A stretch of DNA of 64,000 nucleotides from the NCBI RefSeq assembly GCF_042655385.1, contig NZ_JBHSMA010000003.1, forward strand, positions 434,001-498,000, given 5' to 3'. The notes beneath the pieces were generated by a model, which saw only the letters and a list, made by a program, of their open reading frames with translations, did not search any database and had not been told where the DNA came from. The translations under genes were made by a program, and so were the position numbers. This document shows positions 55,186 to 64,000 of the stretch, piece by piece (position 1 is the first letter of the stretch; each line of letters opens with the position of its first letter). Source of the DNA: Larkinella bovis. Lineage in GTDB: Bacteria > Bacteroidota > Bacteroidia > Cytophagales > Spirosomataceae.

Positions 55186-55737
55186 TTATCCACAACAGGC
55201 GGCTCCGGGCGTACACGCTGCTATTTCCTCTCCGATCCGTTCCGGATGGCCTGGGGCGGTTTTGGGCGATCCGGTGCCGCACTGCTGGTCCCGGTTTTGG
55301 GCCTTACACTGCGTAAAATCCGGCGTCAACCGGATCGTGAAGGTATCCCCTTCGGAAATGAATTCGGCGGGATACAGTTGCCGCGCATCAAACCGGGTGT
55401 TACCAAACTCGATTTTAACCGTCGCCAGGGGGTGTAAAGGCAGCAATTGCTCTACCCGATCAATGATGGAAAGGGCCTTGCTGACTTTCATCGACCGGCC
55501 GGGTTCCGGCATGGGCGGTTCCCAAAGCTGGACAATGATTTCGGTCCAGGCATTCATTTTTCCCCCGCAATCCACCGAAACGATGGGGGCCTGTTTGATT
55601 TCGGTGATGTGAAAAGCCGCATCGACCCAGTGGTTTTCGGCGTATTCAAACAGCAGATGCTGCTCCGGGTGATCGAGCAGCGTCCGTTTAAACGTCTGCC
55701 AGTCGATGGGTTCAGTCTTTTTGGTTGTCGTGTCCAT
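55186..55737 (-). CDS. DUF6428 family protein of the ars operon
   Basis: A 183-aa soluble protein of the family found with arsR and arsC in Bacteroidota. Recognisable parts are HLLFEYAENHWVDAAFHITE, WTEIIVQLWEP and ATVKIEFGNTRFDARQLYPA. The C-terminal tail is cysteine-rich (CTPGAACCG), suggesting arsenite or metal binding, which is an inference. It is the middle gene of the operon. A second copy of the ArsR operator overlaps its start codon. Confidence 0.8.
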   Translation of the reverse strand: MDTTTKKTEPIDWQTFKRTLLDHPEQHLLFEYAENHWVDAAFHITEIKQAPIVSVDCGGKMNAWTEIIVQLWEPPMPEPGRSMKVSKALSIIDRVEQLLPLHPLATVKIEFGNTRFDARQLYPAEFISEGDTFTIRLTPDFTQCKAQNRDQQCGTGSPKTAPGHPERIGEEIAACTPGAACCG

Positions 55738-55752
55738 TGTAATATTACGATT
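55735..55752 (-). promoter_or_regulatory. second ArsR-type operator
   Basis: CATTGTAATATTACGATT differs at two positions from the perfect palindrome upstream of arsR. It overlaps the DUF6428 start codon and lies inside the operon. Confidence 0.6.
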
Positions 55753-55782
55753 GATAAAGGTAAAAAAATAGGCAGGCGGTTT

Positions 55783-56109
55783 TCAACAGCAGTTCGTGAC
55801 CACGAAGGAATCGAGCAGCGACCCGAAGACGTGCCGGGCTTCTTCCCACACGGTTTCGTTAATGCAATAGCACACGCGGGGCGGATCGATTTCGCCCTTG
55901 ATAATGCCAATGCGCTTTAGCTCCTTCAGGTGCTGCGAAACCGTCGGTTGGGCAAGCGGCAGTTCGTCCACCAGATCCCCGCAAACACAGGCTTTTCGGG
56001 CTATGAGCAATTGCAGAATCGCAATGCGGGCGGGGTGGGCGAATGCTTTCGCCAAATCCGCCAGGCGGTTTTGCTGATCGGTAAACACTTCGGTTTTTGT
56101 AACTCCCAT
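55783..56109 (-). CDS. arsR: ArsR/SmtB-family arsenic-responsive repressor
   Basis: A 108-aa winged-helix metalloregulator. It has the family start ADLAKAFAHPARIAIL, a cysteine pair in ACVCGDLVDEL (Cys41 and Cys43) for As(III) binding, the recognition helix AQPTVSQHLKELKRIG and the wing KGEIDPPRVCYCI. The protein ends in two cysteines. The likely start is the ATG at 56109; an ATG at 56139 also fits, because both operators begin with CAT that is the reverse of a start codon. It heads an operon with DUF6428 and arsC. Confidence 0.92.
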   Translation of the reverse strand: MGVTKTEVFTDQQNRLADLAKAFAHPARIAILQLLIARKACVCGDLVDELPLAQPTVSQHLKELKRIGIIKGEIDPPRVCYCINETVWEEARHVFGSLLDSFVVTNCC

Positions 56110-56136
56110 GCCGCAAAGAAAGGGAAAAAAATGATT

Positions 56137-56154
56137 CATCGTAATATTACGATG
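56137..56154 (-). promoter_or_regulatory. perfect ArsR operator palindrome
   Basis: CATCGTAATATTACGATG is an exact 18-bp palindrome just upstream of arsR. A close copy precedes the next gene of the operon. Confidence 0.75.
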
Positions 56155-56378
56155 CGTTTTTGAGCGAACGGTTCCGGTCAGGCTGCCTAAACCATTCTTC
56201 TGACCCTGCTTTGGCACTTTACGCGCATTTTACCTAATTGTTACCCTGCCGGTTTTTCGATCCGTCTCTGGGTTGACTGCCAGAAACCATCACTGGGATG
56301 ACGGTGAGCAGCATCCCCCGAAAAAGAAAAGCGCCCTAAATTTTATTGGCGGCCCTGATGGAAAATAATAAAAAATTG
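56155..56378. other. divergent intergenic region between arsR and gntR
   Basis: With the flanking operators, this 374-bp gene-free stretch (56110-56483) holds the two regulator promoters. The AT-rich run near 56340-56380 leads into the gntR -7 box. No gene is recognised. Confidence 0.45.
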
Positions 56379-56410
56379 TACATTTGTGTTTACTCTACTG
56401 TACTCTACTG
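56379..56410 (+). promoter_or_regulatory. gntR promoter box and tandem operator
   Basis: TACATTTG (56379-56386) is a perfect -7 box. It is followed by TACTCTACTG twice in tandem (56391-56410). The same 19-bp core in reverse orientation lies downstream of the susC promoter at 59067-59085. Confidence 0.7.
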
Positions 56411-56483
56411 TTATGCTCTCTGGAGTGAATGGGAGGATTATCGGCTCTACGACTACGGTTTTTATGTAAAAAGTACATTTGGA

Positions 56484-57506
56484 ATGGAAAACTTTACCCT
56501 CGATTTGCCAGCCCAGTCGGCAAGCGGACAACCCAAATACCAGCAGTTGATTGAATCGGTCCTGACGGCCATTGAACGTGGGACGCTTACCCACGGGCAG
56601 CAGTTGCCGTCCATTAGTGAATTGTCTGATTCGCAGAAGGTTGCCAAGGTGACGGTAGCGAAGGCCTACGAAGAACTGCGGCAGCGGGGCATTGTCCGGT
56701 CGCAGCACGGCAAGGGCTTTTACGTGGCCAGTACCGACGTGCGCACCCCGCTGAATGTGCTGCTGATCTTCGACACGCTGAATGCCTACAAGGAAACGCT
56801 GTACGACGCCCTGAAAGCGGCTCTGCCGGCGGATACGGCGCTGAGCATTTTCTTCCACCACTATAATCCGCAGGTCTTCGAAAGTCTGGTCCGGAACGGT
56901 GTGGGGCACTACAACGCCTACGTGATCATGCCGCATTTTGACGAAGACGTGACGGAGATCGTCAATCTGCTGCCGAAAGATAAACTCCTGCTGATCGACC
57001 AGGCCCTGCCCCGGCTGGAAGGTTCCTACGCGGCTGTCTACCAGGATTTTGAGCAGGATATATACCAGGCGCTGATGACCGGTCTGCCGTCGCTCCGTCG
57101 CTACCGGAAACTGACGCTGGTGCAATCCAAGGCCCATTTTCAGTATATTCCGGCGGGTACCCTGGCCGGTTTCCGGCGGTTTGGGCTGGAGGCTGAACTG
57201 GACATCGATGTTGTGGATGATTATGCCGACGAGCTCGTCCGGCCCGGTGAAGCGTACCTGCTGTTTGCGGATCGTGACATGATTCGGTTCATCAAATACG
57301 TGACCCGGAAGAACTGGCAATTAGGCAAAGACGTGGGGCTGATTTCGTATGACGATACGCCGGTGAAAGAGATTCTGGCGGGCGGCATTACCGTTATCTC
57401 GACGGATTTTGCCCAAATGGGCCAGACTGCCGGGCAGTTGCTGACTGAGCGAAACCGGGTCCAGATTGCCAATCCGGGCGGATTGATTTTGCGACACTCC
57501 CTTTGA
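56484..57506 (+). CDS. GntR-family regulator with sugar-binding-type effector domain
   Basis: A 340-aa transcriptional regulator. The N-terminal GntR winged helix (about residues 10-80) has YQQLIESVLTAIERGTLTHG, QLPSISELSDSQKVAKVTVA and KAYEELRQRGIVRSQHGKGF. The C-terminal LacI-type periplasmic-binding-like domain (about 95-335) has VLLIFDTLNAYKETLYDALK and GLISYDDTPVKEILAGGITV. This domain pair is common in Bacteroidota sugar regulons. The ATG at 56484 is chosen; an upstream frame would read through the operator. Its operator is shared with the downstream susC promoter, so autoregulation and control of the transport genes are likely. The effector is probably a sugar (inference). Confidence 0.92.
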   Translation: MENFTLDLPAQSASGQPKYQQLIESVLTAIERGTLTHGQQLPSISELSDSQKVAKVTVAKAYEELRQRGIVRSQHGKGFYVASTDVRTPLNVLLIFDTLNAYKETLYDALKAALPADTALSIFFHHYNPQVFESLVRNGVGHYNAYVIMPHFDEDVTEIVNLLPKDKLLLIDQALPRLEGSYAAVYQDFEQDIYQALMTGLPSLRRYRKLTLVQSKAHFQYIPAGTLAGFRRFGLEAELDIDVVDDYADELVRPGEAYLLFADRDMIRFIKYVTRKNWQLGKDVGLISYDDTPVKEILAGGITVISTDFAQMGQTAGQLLTERNRVQIANPGGLILRHSL

Positions 57507-57554
57507 TTGGCAAGCGAAACGCCCCTGAAAGTTCCTAAACCCTATCTTTCCTTC

Positions 57555-58976
57555 ATGAAAAGTGTATTCTCCGTTCTTGCCATCGGCAGTCTGGCCGGAT
57601 TGGGCGTACTCGTCGTTAGCGGCTGGTTAGCCGCACCCGCCCGAACCGTCATCGCCGGAGCCGAAAAACCGCGTGTGGTGATTCTGACCGATATCAGCAG
57701 TTTGGAGCCCGGTGTTGCCGAACCGGACGACGGGCAGTCGCTGGTGCGCTTGATGCTGTATACGAACGATTTAGAGATCGAAGGTCTGATTGCATCGTCC
57801 AATTTGGGCCACGGCCAGAAAACCCGGCCCGAACTGATCCGGAAGGTTGTCGAGACCTACGGCCAGGTGCACCCCACGCTCGTTCAGCATGACCCGGCTT
57901 ACCCGTCTGCCGATCGACTGCTAAGTCTCATCAAATCCGGGCAACCGCAGGCCGGCCCCAAGGTGCCGGTAACAACCAGTATTGGTGCGGACCGGGATAC
58001 GGAAGCCTCCGACTGGATCATCCGGGTGGTCGATCAGCCCGACCCGCGGCCGGTTTGGGTGTGTGTCTGGGGCGGTACGGCCGACCTGGCCCAGGCCCTT
58101 TGGAAAGTTCGGCAAACGCGTTCGTCGGCTGAATTACAGACGTTTATCAGCAGGTTGCGGATTCACGCCATTGCGGATCAGGATGCGACCGGCCCCTGGA
58201 TTCGAGAGCAGTTTCCAACTCTTTTTTACATTTTAAACCGGCATAATTTCCGGGGTGTCTACCGGGGGGGCGACACCCGGCTGGCGGATTCGAGCTGGGT
58301 GGTTACCAGCGTTCACAAAAAAGATAATCCGCTGGGCATGTTGTACCCTAATTATACGGGTGGCGACATTTGGGCGTCCCGCATCGGTCGGGTGATGGGC
58401 ATCAAAGAAGGGGATAGCCCGTCGTTTCTGAGCCTGGTTCCGAACGGTTTGAATGTGCCCGAAAGGCCCGATCTGGGCGGCTGGGGCGGTTTGTTCAGTC
58501 GGAACAAAGCCGGTTTTTATCAGGATCAGGTCGATTCGACGGTTATCAATCCCCGTGATCCAACGCCGTATATGGCCTCCGTGTACCGCTGGCGCCCCGA
58601 CTGGCAGGCCGATTTTGTAACCCGTTTGCAGTGGTGTACCAAACCCTTTAAGCAGGCCAACCATGCGCCCCAGGTGGTAATTGACGGCCAGTTGTCGCAC
58701 GAGCCGGTCACGCGGCTCGTAAAACCGGGGGCTGAAATTCGGCTCGACGCTGGAAAATCGGCCGATCCCGACCGGCAATCGCTGCAATTCCACTGGCAGA
58801 TTTACCCCAAAACCGGGCCGCAGGACGCGACGCTGAGCAATGAGCAGACGGCCCGCGTGCGGATTCGGATTGCCACAACCGCCCGTCCCCAAACCATTCC
58901 GTTGCTGCTGACCGTAACCGATGCGGGACAGCCCGCCTTGCGCAGCTACCGGCGCGTTTTCCTGCAAGTTCCCTAG
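57555..58976 (+). CDS. Sde0182-type nucleoside-hydrolase-like secreted protein (DUF1593)
   Basis: A 473-aa exported protein with a nucleoside-hydrolase-like N-terminal domain (PRVVILTDISSLEPGVAEPD, DDGQSLVRLMLYTNDLEIEG) and an Ig-like C-terminal domain (about residues 385-473; RLDAGKSADPDRQSLQFHW). The family was named from the cellulose-binding Sde0182 protein. The signal peptide starts at the ATG at 57555 (MKSVFSVLAIGSLAGLGVLV); a TTG frame begins at 57507 directly after gntR. With the adjacent SusC and SusD it suggests a glycan-processing locus. The substrate is not established. Confidence 0.9.
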   Translation: MKSVFSVLAIGSLAGLGVLVVSGWLAAPARTVIAGAEKPRVVILTDISSLEPGVAEPDDGQSLVRLMLYTNDLEIEGLIASSNLGHGQKTRPELIRKVVETYGQVHPTLVQHDPAYPSADRLLSLIKSGQPQAGPKVPVTTSIGADRDTEASDWIIRVVDQPDPRPVWVCVWGGTADLAQALWKVRQTRSSAELQTFISRLRIHAIADQDATGPWIREQFPTLFYILNRHNFRGVYRGGDTRLADSSWVVTSVHKKDNPLGMLYPNYTGGDIWASRIGRVMGIKEGDSPSFLSLVPNGLNVPERPDLGGWGGLFSRNKAGFYQDQVDSTVINPRDPTPYMASVYRWRPDWQADFVTRLQWCTKPFKQANHAPQVVIDGQLSHEPVTRLVKPGAEIRLDAGKSADPDRQSLQFHWQIYPKTGPQDATLSNEQTARVRIRIATTARPQTIPLLLTVTDAGQPALRSYRRVFLQVP

Positions 58977-59023
58977 GGTCTGAATTCGTTGTGCCTTAAT
59001 AATCCAATTTCATCTTTAAATTT

Positions 59024-59087
59024 TTGAAAACTGAAAAATACCACTACATTTGTTTAAAATAAAGTACAGTAGAGTACAGTAGAGAAG
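59024..59087 (+). promoter_or_regulatory. susC promoter with GntR-type operator
   Basis: TTG (59024-59026), 18 nt, then TACATTTG (59045-59052) fit the Bacteroidota -33/-7 consensus. The predicted start near 59058 is followed at once by CAGTAGAGTA and CAGTAGAGAA in tandem (59068-59087), the reverse complement of the gntR operator. Placement after the start site suggests repression. Confidence 0.75.
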
Positions 59088-59235
59088 TGATCCTGTAAGT
59101 ATTTTAAAAATCATCCGCTTTCAAAAGGTAATGTCCGTAGCCAGTTGCTACGCTAAGGTGAACTATGTGTGTACACAATTAAAACCGCGCCTGGAGCGCA
59201 GATTTCATTCTTTATTAAACCATCCTATCACCCTT

Positions 59236-62200
59236 ATGAGGAATTTTACCCGACTAAGTTGCTGGCTTTTGCTGTTTTGTGGCCTGCAACGCCCGGTTTT
59301 CGGGCAGGTTTCGAGCGCATCCGACGGGATGATTCAGGGCAAGGTCACGTCGACAACCGGCGAAGAACTGCCCGGCGTCAACGTGGTGGTCAAAGGGACG
59401 AACACCGGCACGACAACCGACGCCACCGGCGCGTACAAATTGACCGCATCGGCCAGTTCGACGCTGGTGTTCAGCTTCATCGGCTACGTCAGCCAGGAAA
59501 TTCCGGTGGGAACGCAGGCCCGGATCAATGTGCAACTGGCGACCGACACCAAATCGCTCGATGAGATTGTGGTCGTAGGCTACGGCACCAAAAACAAAAC
59601 CAACCTGACCGGCAGTGTGGCGACCGTCAATCCGAAGGACCTGCGCTCGGTGCCGATGCCGACCGTAACCCAGTCGCTGATGGGGAGGGCCGCCGGGGTT
59701 TTCATCAAGAATGGCAACGGCCAGCCCGGCGAAAACAAAGTGAATTACAACATCCGTGGTTTCGGAACTGCCCTGCTGATCATCGACGGTTTGCCGGCTT
59801 CGGATAACGACTTTAACCAGCTCGATCCCAACGATATCGAGAACATCAGCATTCTGAAAGATGCGGCTTCGGCCGCGGTGTATGGCGCCCGGGCCGGAAA
59901 CGGCGTGGTGCTGGTGACCACGCGCCGGGGCGGGGTTTCGGATGCCAAGTTCACGTATACGAGCAACTACGGTTTGCAGTATTTCGCCATTCGGCCCGAA
60001 TTTGTGAACGCCGAACAGTACGCCCGGATGGAAAACGTGTCGCGGGCCAATCAGGGGCTGGCCCCGGTCTGGACCGACGACGAGATTCGAAAACTGGGCG
60101 ACGGCACCGATCCGAAGTACCCGAATACGGACTGGTGGAAAGCCACGCTGCGGACCTATGCGCCCCAGATTCAGCACAATATCAACGTGCAGGGTGGCAC
60201 GGAAAAGGTCAAGTATTTTGTATCGGGCGGTTATTTCAGCCAGCAGGGTTTGGAACGGGAGAGCGAAACCCGCAACAACCGCTACAACCTGCGGTCGAAC
60301 CTGGACGTGGCGCTGACGAAACGGCTGAAACTGGGCCTGAACCTGTCGGCGCTGTACCAGACCTACTACGGCTCGGCTTTTCAGATGGAACGAACGAGTT
60401 CGACGGTGGGCATTATGACGATGATTTTCCGCGCGCGGCCCAACTTCCTGGCGGAGTATCCGGACCCGACCAAACTGCCGACCACCGGCGGGTCCGAAAT
60501 TGCGCCGAACTCGCTCATCCGGCCCGATCAGGTCGGCTACAAAAGCTGGAACAAGCTGACGGGCGATGCCAAGGTGCAGTTTTCCTACGATTTGCCGTTC
60601 GGGTTCCAGGCCCGGGCAAACTTCCATGCCTACCGGCTGAACGATCAGTACAAGGAGAAAAAGAAACGCACTCCGGTTTACAGTTACAATACCGACACGG
60701 ATGCGTACACGTTTGTAAAGTACACCAGCGATCCGTCGCGGCTGTACGAGAAAAATTCAACGGAGAACAACCTCAACCAGCAGTATTTTCTGACCTGGAA
60801 CCGGACGTTTGGTGATCATAACGTCAATGCGCTGGCGGTGTATGAAGTGTTGTCGAATACGACCAACTGGATCGAAGCCTCCCGGATTCGGTATGATTTC
60901 GACATCGATTACCTGTTTGCCGGTCCCGATCTGGACAAAGACAACAACGGTTCGGCCACGCAGGGCGGGCGGAAAGGCTGGATTACCCGGCTCAATTACG
61001 ATTATCAGGGTAAATACCTGGTCGAGTTGAACAGCCGGGCCGATGCCTCGCCCAAGTTTCCGAAAGCCACCCGCTGGGGCTTTTTCCCCTCGGCCTCGGT
61101 GGGCTGGCGGATTTCCGAAGAAGCCTTTATGAAGGACCACCTGCCGTTTATCAGCAACCTGAAACTCCGGGCATCATACGGAAAGTTGGGGTATGACAAC
61201 GTGGGGAATTTCCAGTACCTCCAGAATTATTCCATCGGTTCGCAATTTATCTACGACGGGGCATCCAATGTGCTGGAAAAAGGCATTCGGGCCGATGCCC
61301 TGGCGAACCCGTTGATTACCTGGGAAAAAATGACGACCTCCGATGTGGGGCTGGATTTCAACCTCTGGGGCACGAAACTCGAAGGGTCGTTCGACTACTT
61401 CTACCGGTTACGGAGCGATGTGCTGGGCACGCGCATTCAGTCCCTGCCGAACGTCGTCGGGGCCAACATGCCGCAGGTCAATTACGCCAAATACGACAAC
61501 CGGGGGGTGGAACTGACGCTGAATCACCGGAATGTCGTCCGTGATTTTGAGTACAGCATTGGCGGAAACATTGCCTGGAACCGGGAAAAAGCGCTGTTGA
61601 TCGACCAGAGCGACTTTGCCAGCGAAGAAGCCCGGCGCCGGGGAAACCGCGTGGACCGGTGGACCGATCAGGTCTGGGGTAAAAAAACCGACGGCCTGTT
61701 CCAGAGCAAGGAGGAAATTGCGGCCTGGGCTGATCAGGACGGCAAGAACAACGCCACGATTTTACCGGGCGACGTGAAATTCATCGACTACAACGGCGAT
61801 GGCCGGATTACGGCGGAGGATGAGGTAGTGATTGGCCGCGGAACATTCCCGAAACTGTCGTTCGGCGTGAATCTGTCGGTGGCCTGGAAAGGCTTCGATT
61901 TCAGTATGTTGTGGCAGGGTGCCGGTTTGTACGACATCAACCTGCGGAGTTCGCCCGATCTATCGCAGCCGTTTTATGCCGCCAACACCCCGCTGACGGA
62001 CATGCTGACGGATTCGTACGTGCCAGTTATGGAAAACCAGTGGCTGCCGGTCAACACCAGCGCCCGCTGGCCGCTCTACCGGACGGACAACTACAACCGG
62101 AGCCACGTCAGTTATTCGGCCTCCGACTTCTGGCTGATCAACGGGTCGTACATGCGGTTGAAAAATGCGGAGCTGGGTTACACGATTCCCCGGCATATCA

Positions 62201-62373
62201 CGCAGAAAATCAAGGTCGATCGCTGCAAAGTGTACCTCTCGGGCTCGAACCTGCTCACGTTCTCGGCGCTCAAGTTCATGGACCCGGAAATCGACACCAG
62301 TCCGGCCCGCACGCTGGGCGACTACTACCCGCCCGTCGGTACCTACAACGCCGGTTTATTGATTCAGTTTTAA
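59236..62373 (+). CDS. SusC/RagA family TonB-linked outer membrane protein
   Basis: A 1045-aa TonB-dependent transporter. The signal peptide is LSCWLLLFCGLQRPVFG. The carboxypeptidase-regulatory-like domain has IQGKVTSTTGEELPGVNVVV. The plug motif is DEIVVVGYGTKNKTNLTGSV with DPNDIENISILKDAASAAVYG. The barrel ends in YNAGLLIQF. The frame also opens at 59131, but the ATG at 59236 starts the signal peptide. It belongs to the GntR-controlled locus and pairs with the SusD that begins 18 bp after its stop. Confidence 0.94.
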   Translation: MRNFTRLSCWLLLFCGLQRPVFGQVSSASDGMIQGKVTSTTGEELPGVNVVVKGTNTGTTTDATGAYKLTASASSTLVFSFIGYVSQEIPVGTQARINVQLATDTKSLDEIVVVGYGTKNKTNLTGSVATVNPKDLRSVPMPTVTQSLMGRAAGVFIKNGNGQPGENKVNYNIRGFGTALLIIDGLPASDNDFNQLDPNDIENISILKDAASAAVYGARAGNGVVLVTTRRGGVSDAKFTYTSNYGLQYFAIRPEFVNAEQYARMENVSRANQGLAPVWTDDEIRKLGDGTDPKYPNTDWWKATLRTYAPQIQHNINVQGGTEKVKYFVSGGYFSQQGLERESETRNNRYNLRSNLDVALTKRLKLGLNLSALYQTYYGSAFQMERTSSTVGIMTMIFRARPNFLAEYPDPTKLPTTGGSEIAPNSLIRPDQVGYKSWNKLTGDAKVQFSYDLPFGFQARANFHAYRLNDQYKEKKKRTPVYSYNTDTDAYTFVKYTSDPSRLYEKNSTENNLNQQYFLTWNRTFGDHNVNALAVYEVLSNTTNWIEASRIRYDFDIDYLFAGPDLDKDNNGSATQGGRKGWITRLNYDYQGKYLVELNSRADASPKFPKATRWGFFPSASVGWRISEEAFMKDHLPFISNLKLRASYGKLGYDNVGNFQYLQNYSIGSQFIYDGASNVLEKGIRADALANPLITWEKMTTSDVGLDFNLWGTKLEGSFDYFYRLRSDVLGTRIQSLPNVVGANMPQVNYAKYDNRGVELTLNHRNVVRDFEYSIGGNIAWNREKALLIDQSDFASEEARRRGNRVDRWTDQVWGKKTDGLFQSKEEIAAWADQDGKNNATILPGDVKFIDYNGDGRITAEDEVVIGRGTFPKLSFGVNLSVAWKGFDFSMLWQGAGLYDINLRSSPDLSQPFYAANTPLTDMLTDSYVPVMENQWLPVNTSARWPLYRTDNYNRSHVSYSASDFWLINGSYMRLKNAELGYTIPRHITQKIKVDRCKVYLSGSNLLTFSALKFMDPEIDTSPARTLGDYYPPVGTYNAGLLIQF

Positions 62374-62391
62374 TGCTAACCCGGAAACACT

Positions 62392-64000
62392 ATGAAATTC
62401 ATTGCCTATTCACTGGTGCTGTCGGCCTTCCTGTTTCAATCCTGTAAGGACGTAACGGACGTACTCGACCGGACGCCCATCGACAAGATTTCGGAAGTCG
62501 ATGTCTGGAAAGATGAAACCCTGACCAAAGCCTACGTAACGGGACTCTACAGCCGGTTTCCTTTTGCCGCTTTCGACTACAATACCTTGTACAACTGGAC
62601 CGACGAAGGCACCACTTCCACCGGCAACGCCAGCAACATGACGATGGGAACGGTCAGCCGGTCGAGCGAGGGAAACGCGTACTGGGATTACATTTACGTC
62701 CGGGACTGCAACGTTTTTCTGGATAAAATCAAAATCGCCACGATTTCGGAAGCCACCAAAAAGCAACTCGAAGGCGAGGTGCGGTTCATCCGCGCGTATG
62801 TGTATTTCGAAATGATGAAACGGTATGGCGGGGTGCCGCTGGTGGACGTGGTCATCGATCCGTTTGCGTCCGTGGAAGAAAAGTACGCGGTTCGGGCCAC
62901 GGAAGAAGCCATTGCGGATTTTATCGATGCCGAACTGACTACGGCCAGCGGTTTGCTGGGCACCGATGCCACCCCACGGGGCAAAGCCAACAAATGGACA
63001 GCGTTGGCGCTGAAGGCCCGCGCCATGCTCTGGGCGGCTTCCATTGCCAAATTCGGTACGGTGAATCTGAATGGCCTGGTGGGCATTCCGGCGGCTAAGG
63101 CCAATACCTATTACACCAAAGCGTCCGAAGCCGCCGAAGCGGTGATTGCGTCCGGGAAATACAGCCTTTTTAACGGGGTTCCGAACGATAAGGCGGAGAA
63201 TTACCGGAAAGTCTTCGTGACGGAAAACAACAGCGAAGTCATTTTCGAGAAAGTGTACAACGGCCCGAATCTCGGCCACAACTGGGATGCGTTTACCGGC
63301 CCCAACCAGTGGGCCGTCCGGGGGGGCGTTTGCGACCCCAGTCTGGATTTTATTCTGGGGTACGAAAATGCCGACGGTTCGATGGACCAGCCGGTTTTTG
63401 GGGCCGACAACTTATACGCAAGCGGAGCGGAGCCCTTTGCCAAAAAGGATCCCCGGCTTTTTGGAACGGTTTTTTTTCAGAATGATAAATGGGCGACCGG
63501 CAAAGTGGAAACCTACGAAGGGCTGGACCCCAGCCCAACTCCCAACCCGACGGCCGTGATCCGGAACCCCAACACCTTATACCAGGGCGTACCAACGGTC
63601 GGCATCGATTCGCGGACGCAGGCCAAAGACGATTTTAGCACGAATTCCGGTTTTCTTAACAAGAAATACCTCGACGATTCCGAGATAAAAATTCCGGAAG
63701 GTCAGAGCAAAACCAACTGGATTGTGTTCCGGCTGGCCGAACTGTACCTGACCAAAGCCGAGGCCGAATTTGAACTGGGCAATGCCAAAAAAGCCGTCGA
63801 TGCGCTGAACATGACCCGCAGCCGGGCCGGCATCAGTCTGGTGACCGAAGCGACCCTGACGCGCGACAGAATCCGGACCGAACGGCGGTCGGAACTGGCG
63901 TTCGAAGGCCACCGCTATTGGGATTTACGGCGCTGGCGGACGGCGCAGGCGGTTTTGAATACGCGCATTCAGGGCCTGCAGATCATCTTGCACCACGCCA
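62392..64000 (+). CDS. SusD/RagB family outer-membrane lipoprotein, 3' truncated
   Basis: The frame begins at the ATG at 62392 and stays open to the window end (536 complete codons). The lipoprotein signal is MKFIAYSLVLSAFLFQSC. Family landmarks are YWDYIYVRDCNVFLDKI, EGEVRFIRAYVYFEMMKRYG followed by GVPLVD, KANKWTALALKARAMLW, and the C-terminal FRLAELYLTKAEAEFELGN with ERRSELAFEGHRYWDLRRW. The terminal part is missing by a few dozen residues. It is the substrate-capture partner of the preceding SusC. Confidence 0.95.
   Translation, partial: MKFIAYSLVLSAFLFQSCKDVTDVLDRTPIDKISEVDVWKDETLTKAYVTGLYSRFPFAAFDYNTLYNWTDEGTTSTGNASNMTMGTVSRSSEGNAYWDYIYVRDCNVFLDKIKIATISEATKKQLEGEVRFIRAYVYFEMMKRYGGVPLVDVVIDPFASVEEKYAVRATEEAIADFIDAELTTASGLLGTDATPRGKANKWTALALKARAMLWAASIAKFGTVNLNGLVGIPAAKANTYYTKASEAAEAVIASGKYSLFNGVPNDKAENYRKVFVTENNSEVIFEKVYNGPNLGHNWDAFTGPNQWAVRGGVCDPSLDFILGYENADGSMDQPVFGADNLYASGAEPFAKKDPRLFGTVFFQNDKWATGKVETYEGLDPSPTPNPTAVIRNPNTLYQGVPTVGIDSRTQAKDDFSTNSGFLNKKYLDDSEIKIPEGQSKTNWIVFRLAELYLTKAEAEFELGNAKKAVDALNMTRSRAGISLVTEATLTRDRIRTERRSELAFEGHRYWDLRRWRTAQAVLNTRIQGLQIILHHA

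Overview
The window looks like a chromosomal segment of a Bacteroidota bacterium of the order Cytophagales, most like the Spirosoma/Larkinella group. The evidence is two SusC/SusD pairs, a large set of MacB/FtsX-type permeases of about 800 residues, AraC-type hybrid two-component regulators, TAnnTTTG-type promoter boxes, few Shine-Dalgarno sequences and moderately high GC. The genus is inferred from gene content, not from a marker gene.

Bases 1-40236 are dominated by twelve paralogous 8-helix ABC permeases served by one visible ATPase, which is truncated by the left edge. Six permeases follow the ATPase in a row (960-15773). A RAYT transposase with its REP palindromes and a glutathione-independent formaldehyde dehydrogenase (fdhA) interrupt the row. 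Four more permeases and an orphan 99-aa gene follow (18001-28205). After a bidirectional hairpin terminator and an oppositely oriented SusC/SusD pair (28279-33045) come a possibly frameshifted orphan gene, a membrane-anchored winged-helix regulator and two more permeases (35156-40236). The permease genes at 18001 and 37828 share an upstream layout: two palindromic sites 21 bp apart, about 55 bp of spacer, a sigma-54-like -24/-12 element, then about 45 bp to the start codon. This suggests a shared NtrC-type regulon.

Bases 40400-54630 hold housekeeping and signalling genes: signal peptidase I, a dimeric-barrel protein, a NYN/LOTUS protein, a YtxH protein, a REC-HK-REC-AraC hybrid whose kinase H-box carries Tyr instead of His, a degenerate receiver, an RsbRD-type histidine kinase, and a LytS/LytTR pair. 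Two paralogous small secreted proteins (43607 and 51450) flank the signalling genes and share an unusually conserved promoter region. A cupin protein, a Gdx/SugE guanidinium exporter preceded by a candidate guanidine-II (mini-ykkC) riboswitch, a PQQ-type sugar dehydrogenase and a phosphonatase-like HAD hydrolase follow.

Bases 54765-64000 contain an arsR-DUF6428-arsC operon with two near-identical operators, then a polysaccharide-utilisation-like locus: a GntR regulator, a Sde0182-type nucleoside-hydrolase-like protein, SusC and a SusD truncated by the right edge. The gntR and susC promoters share a duplicated 10-bp operator beside TACATTTG -7 boxes, so the regulator probably controls both itself and the transport genes.

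I saw no tRNA, rRNA, CRISPR array, prophage or complete insertion sequence other than the RAYT.
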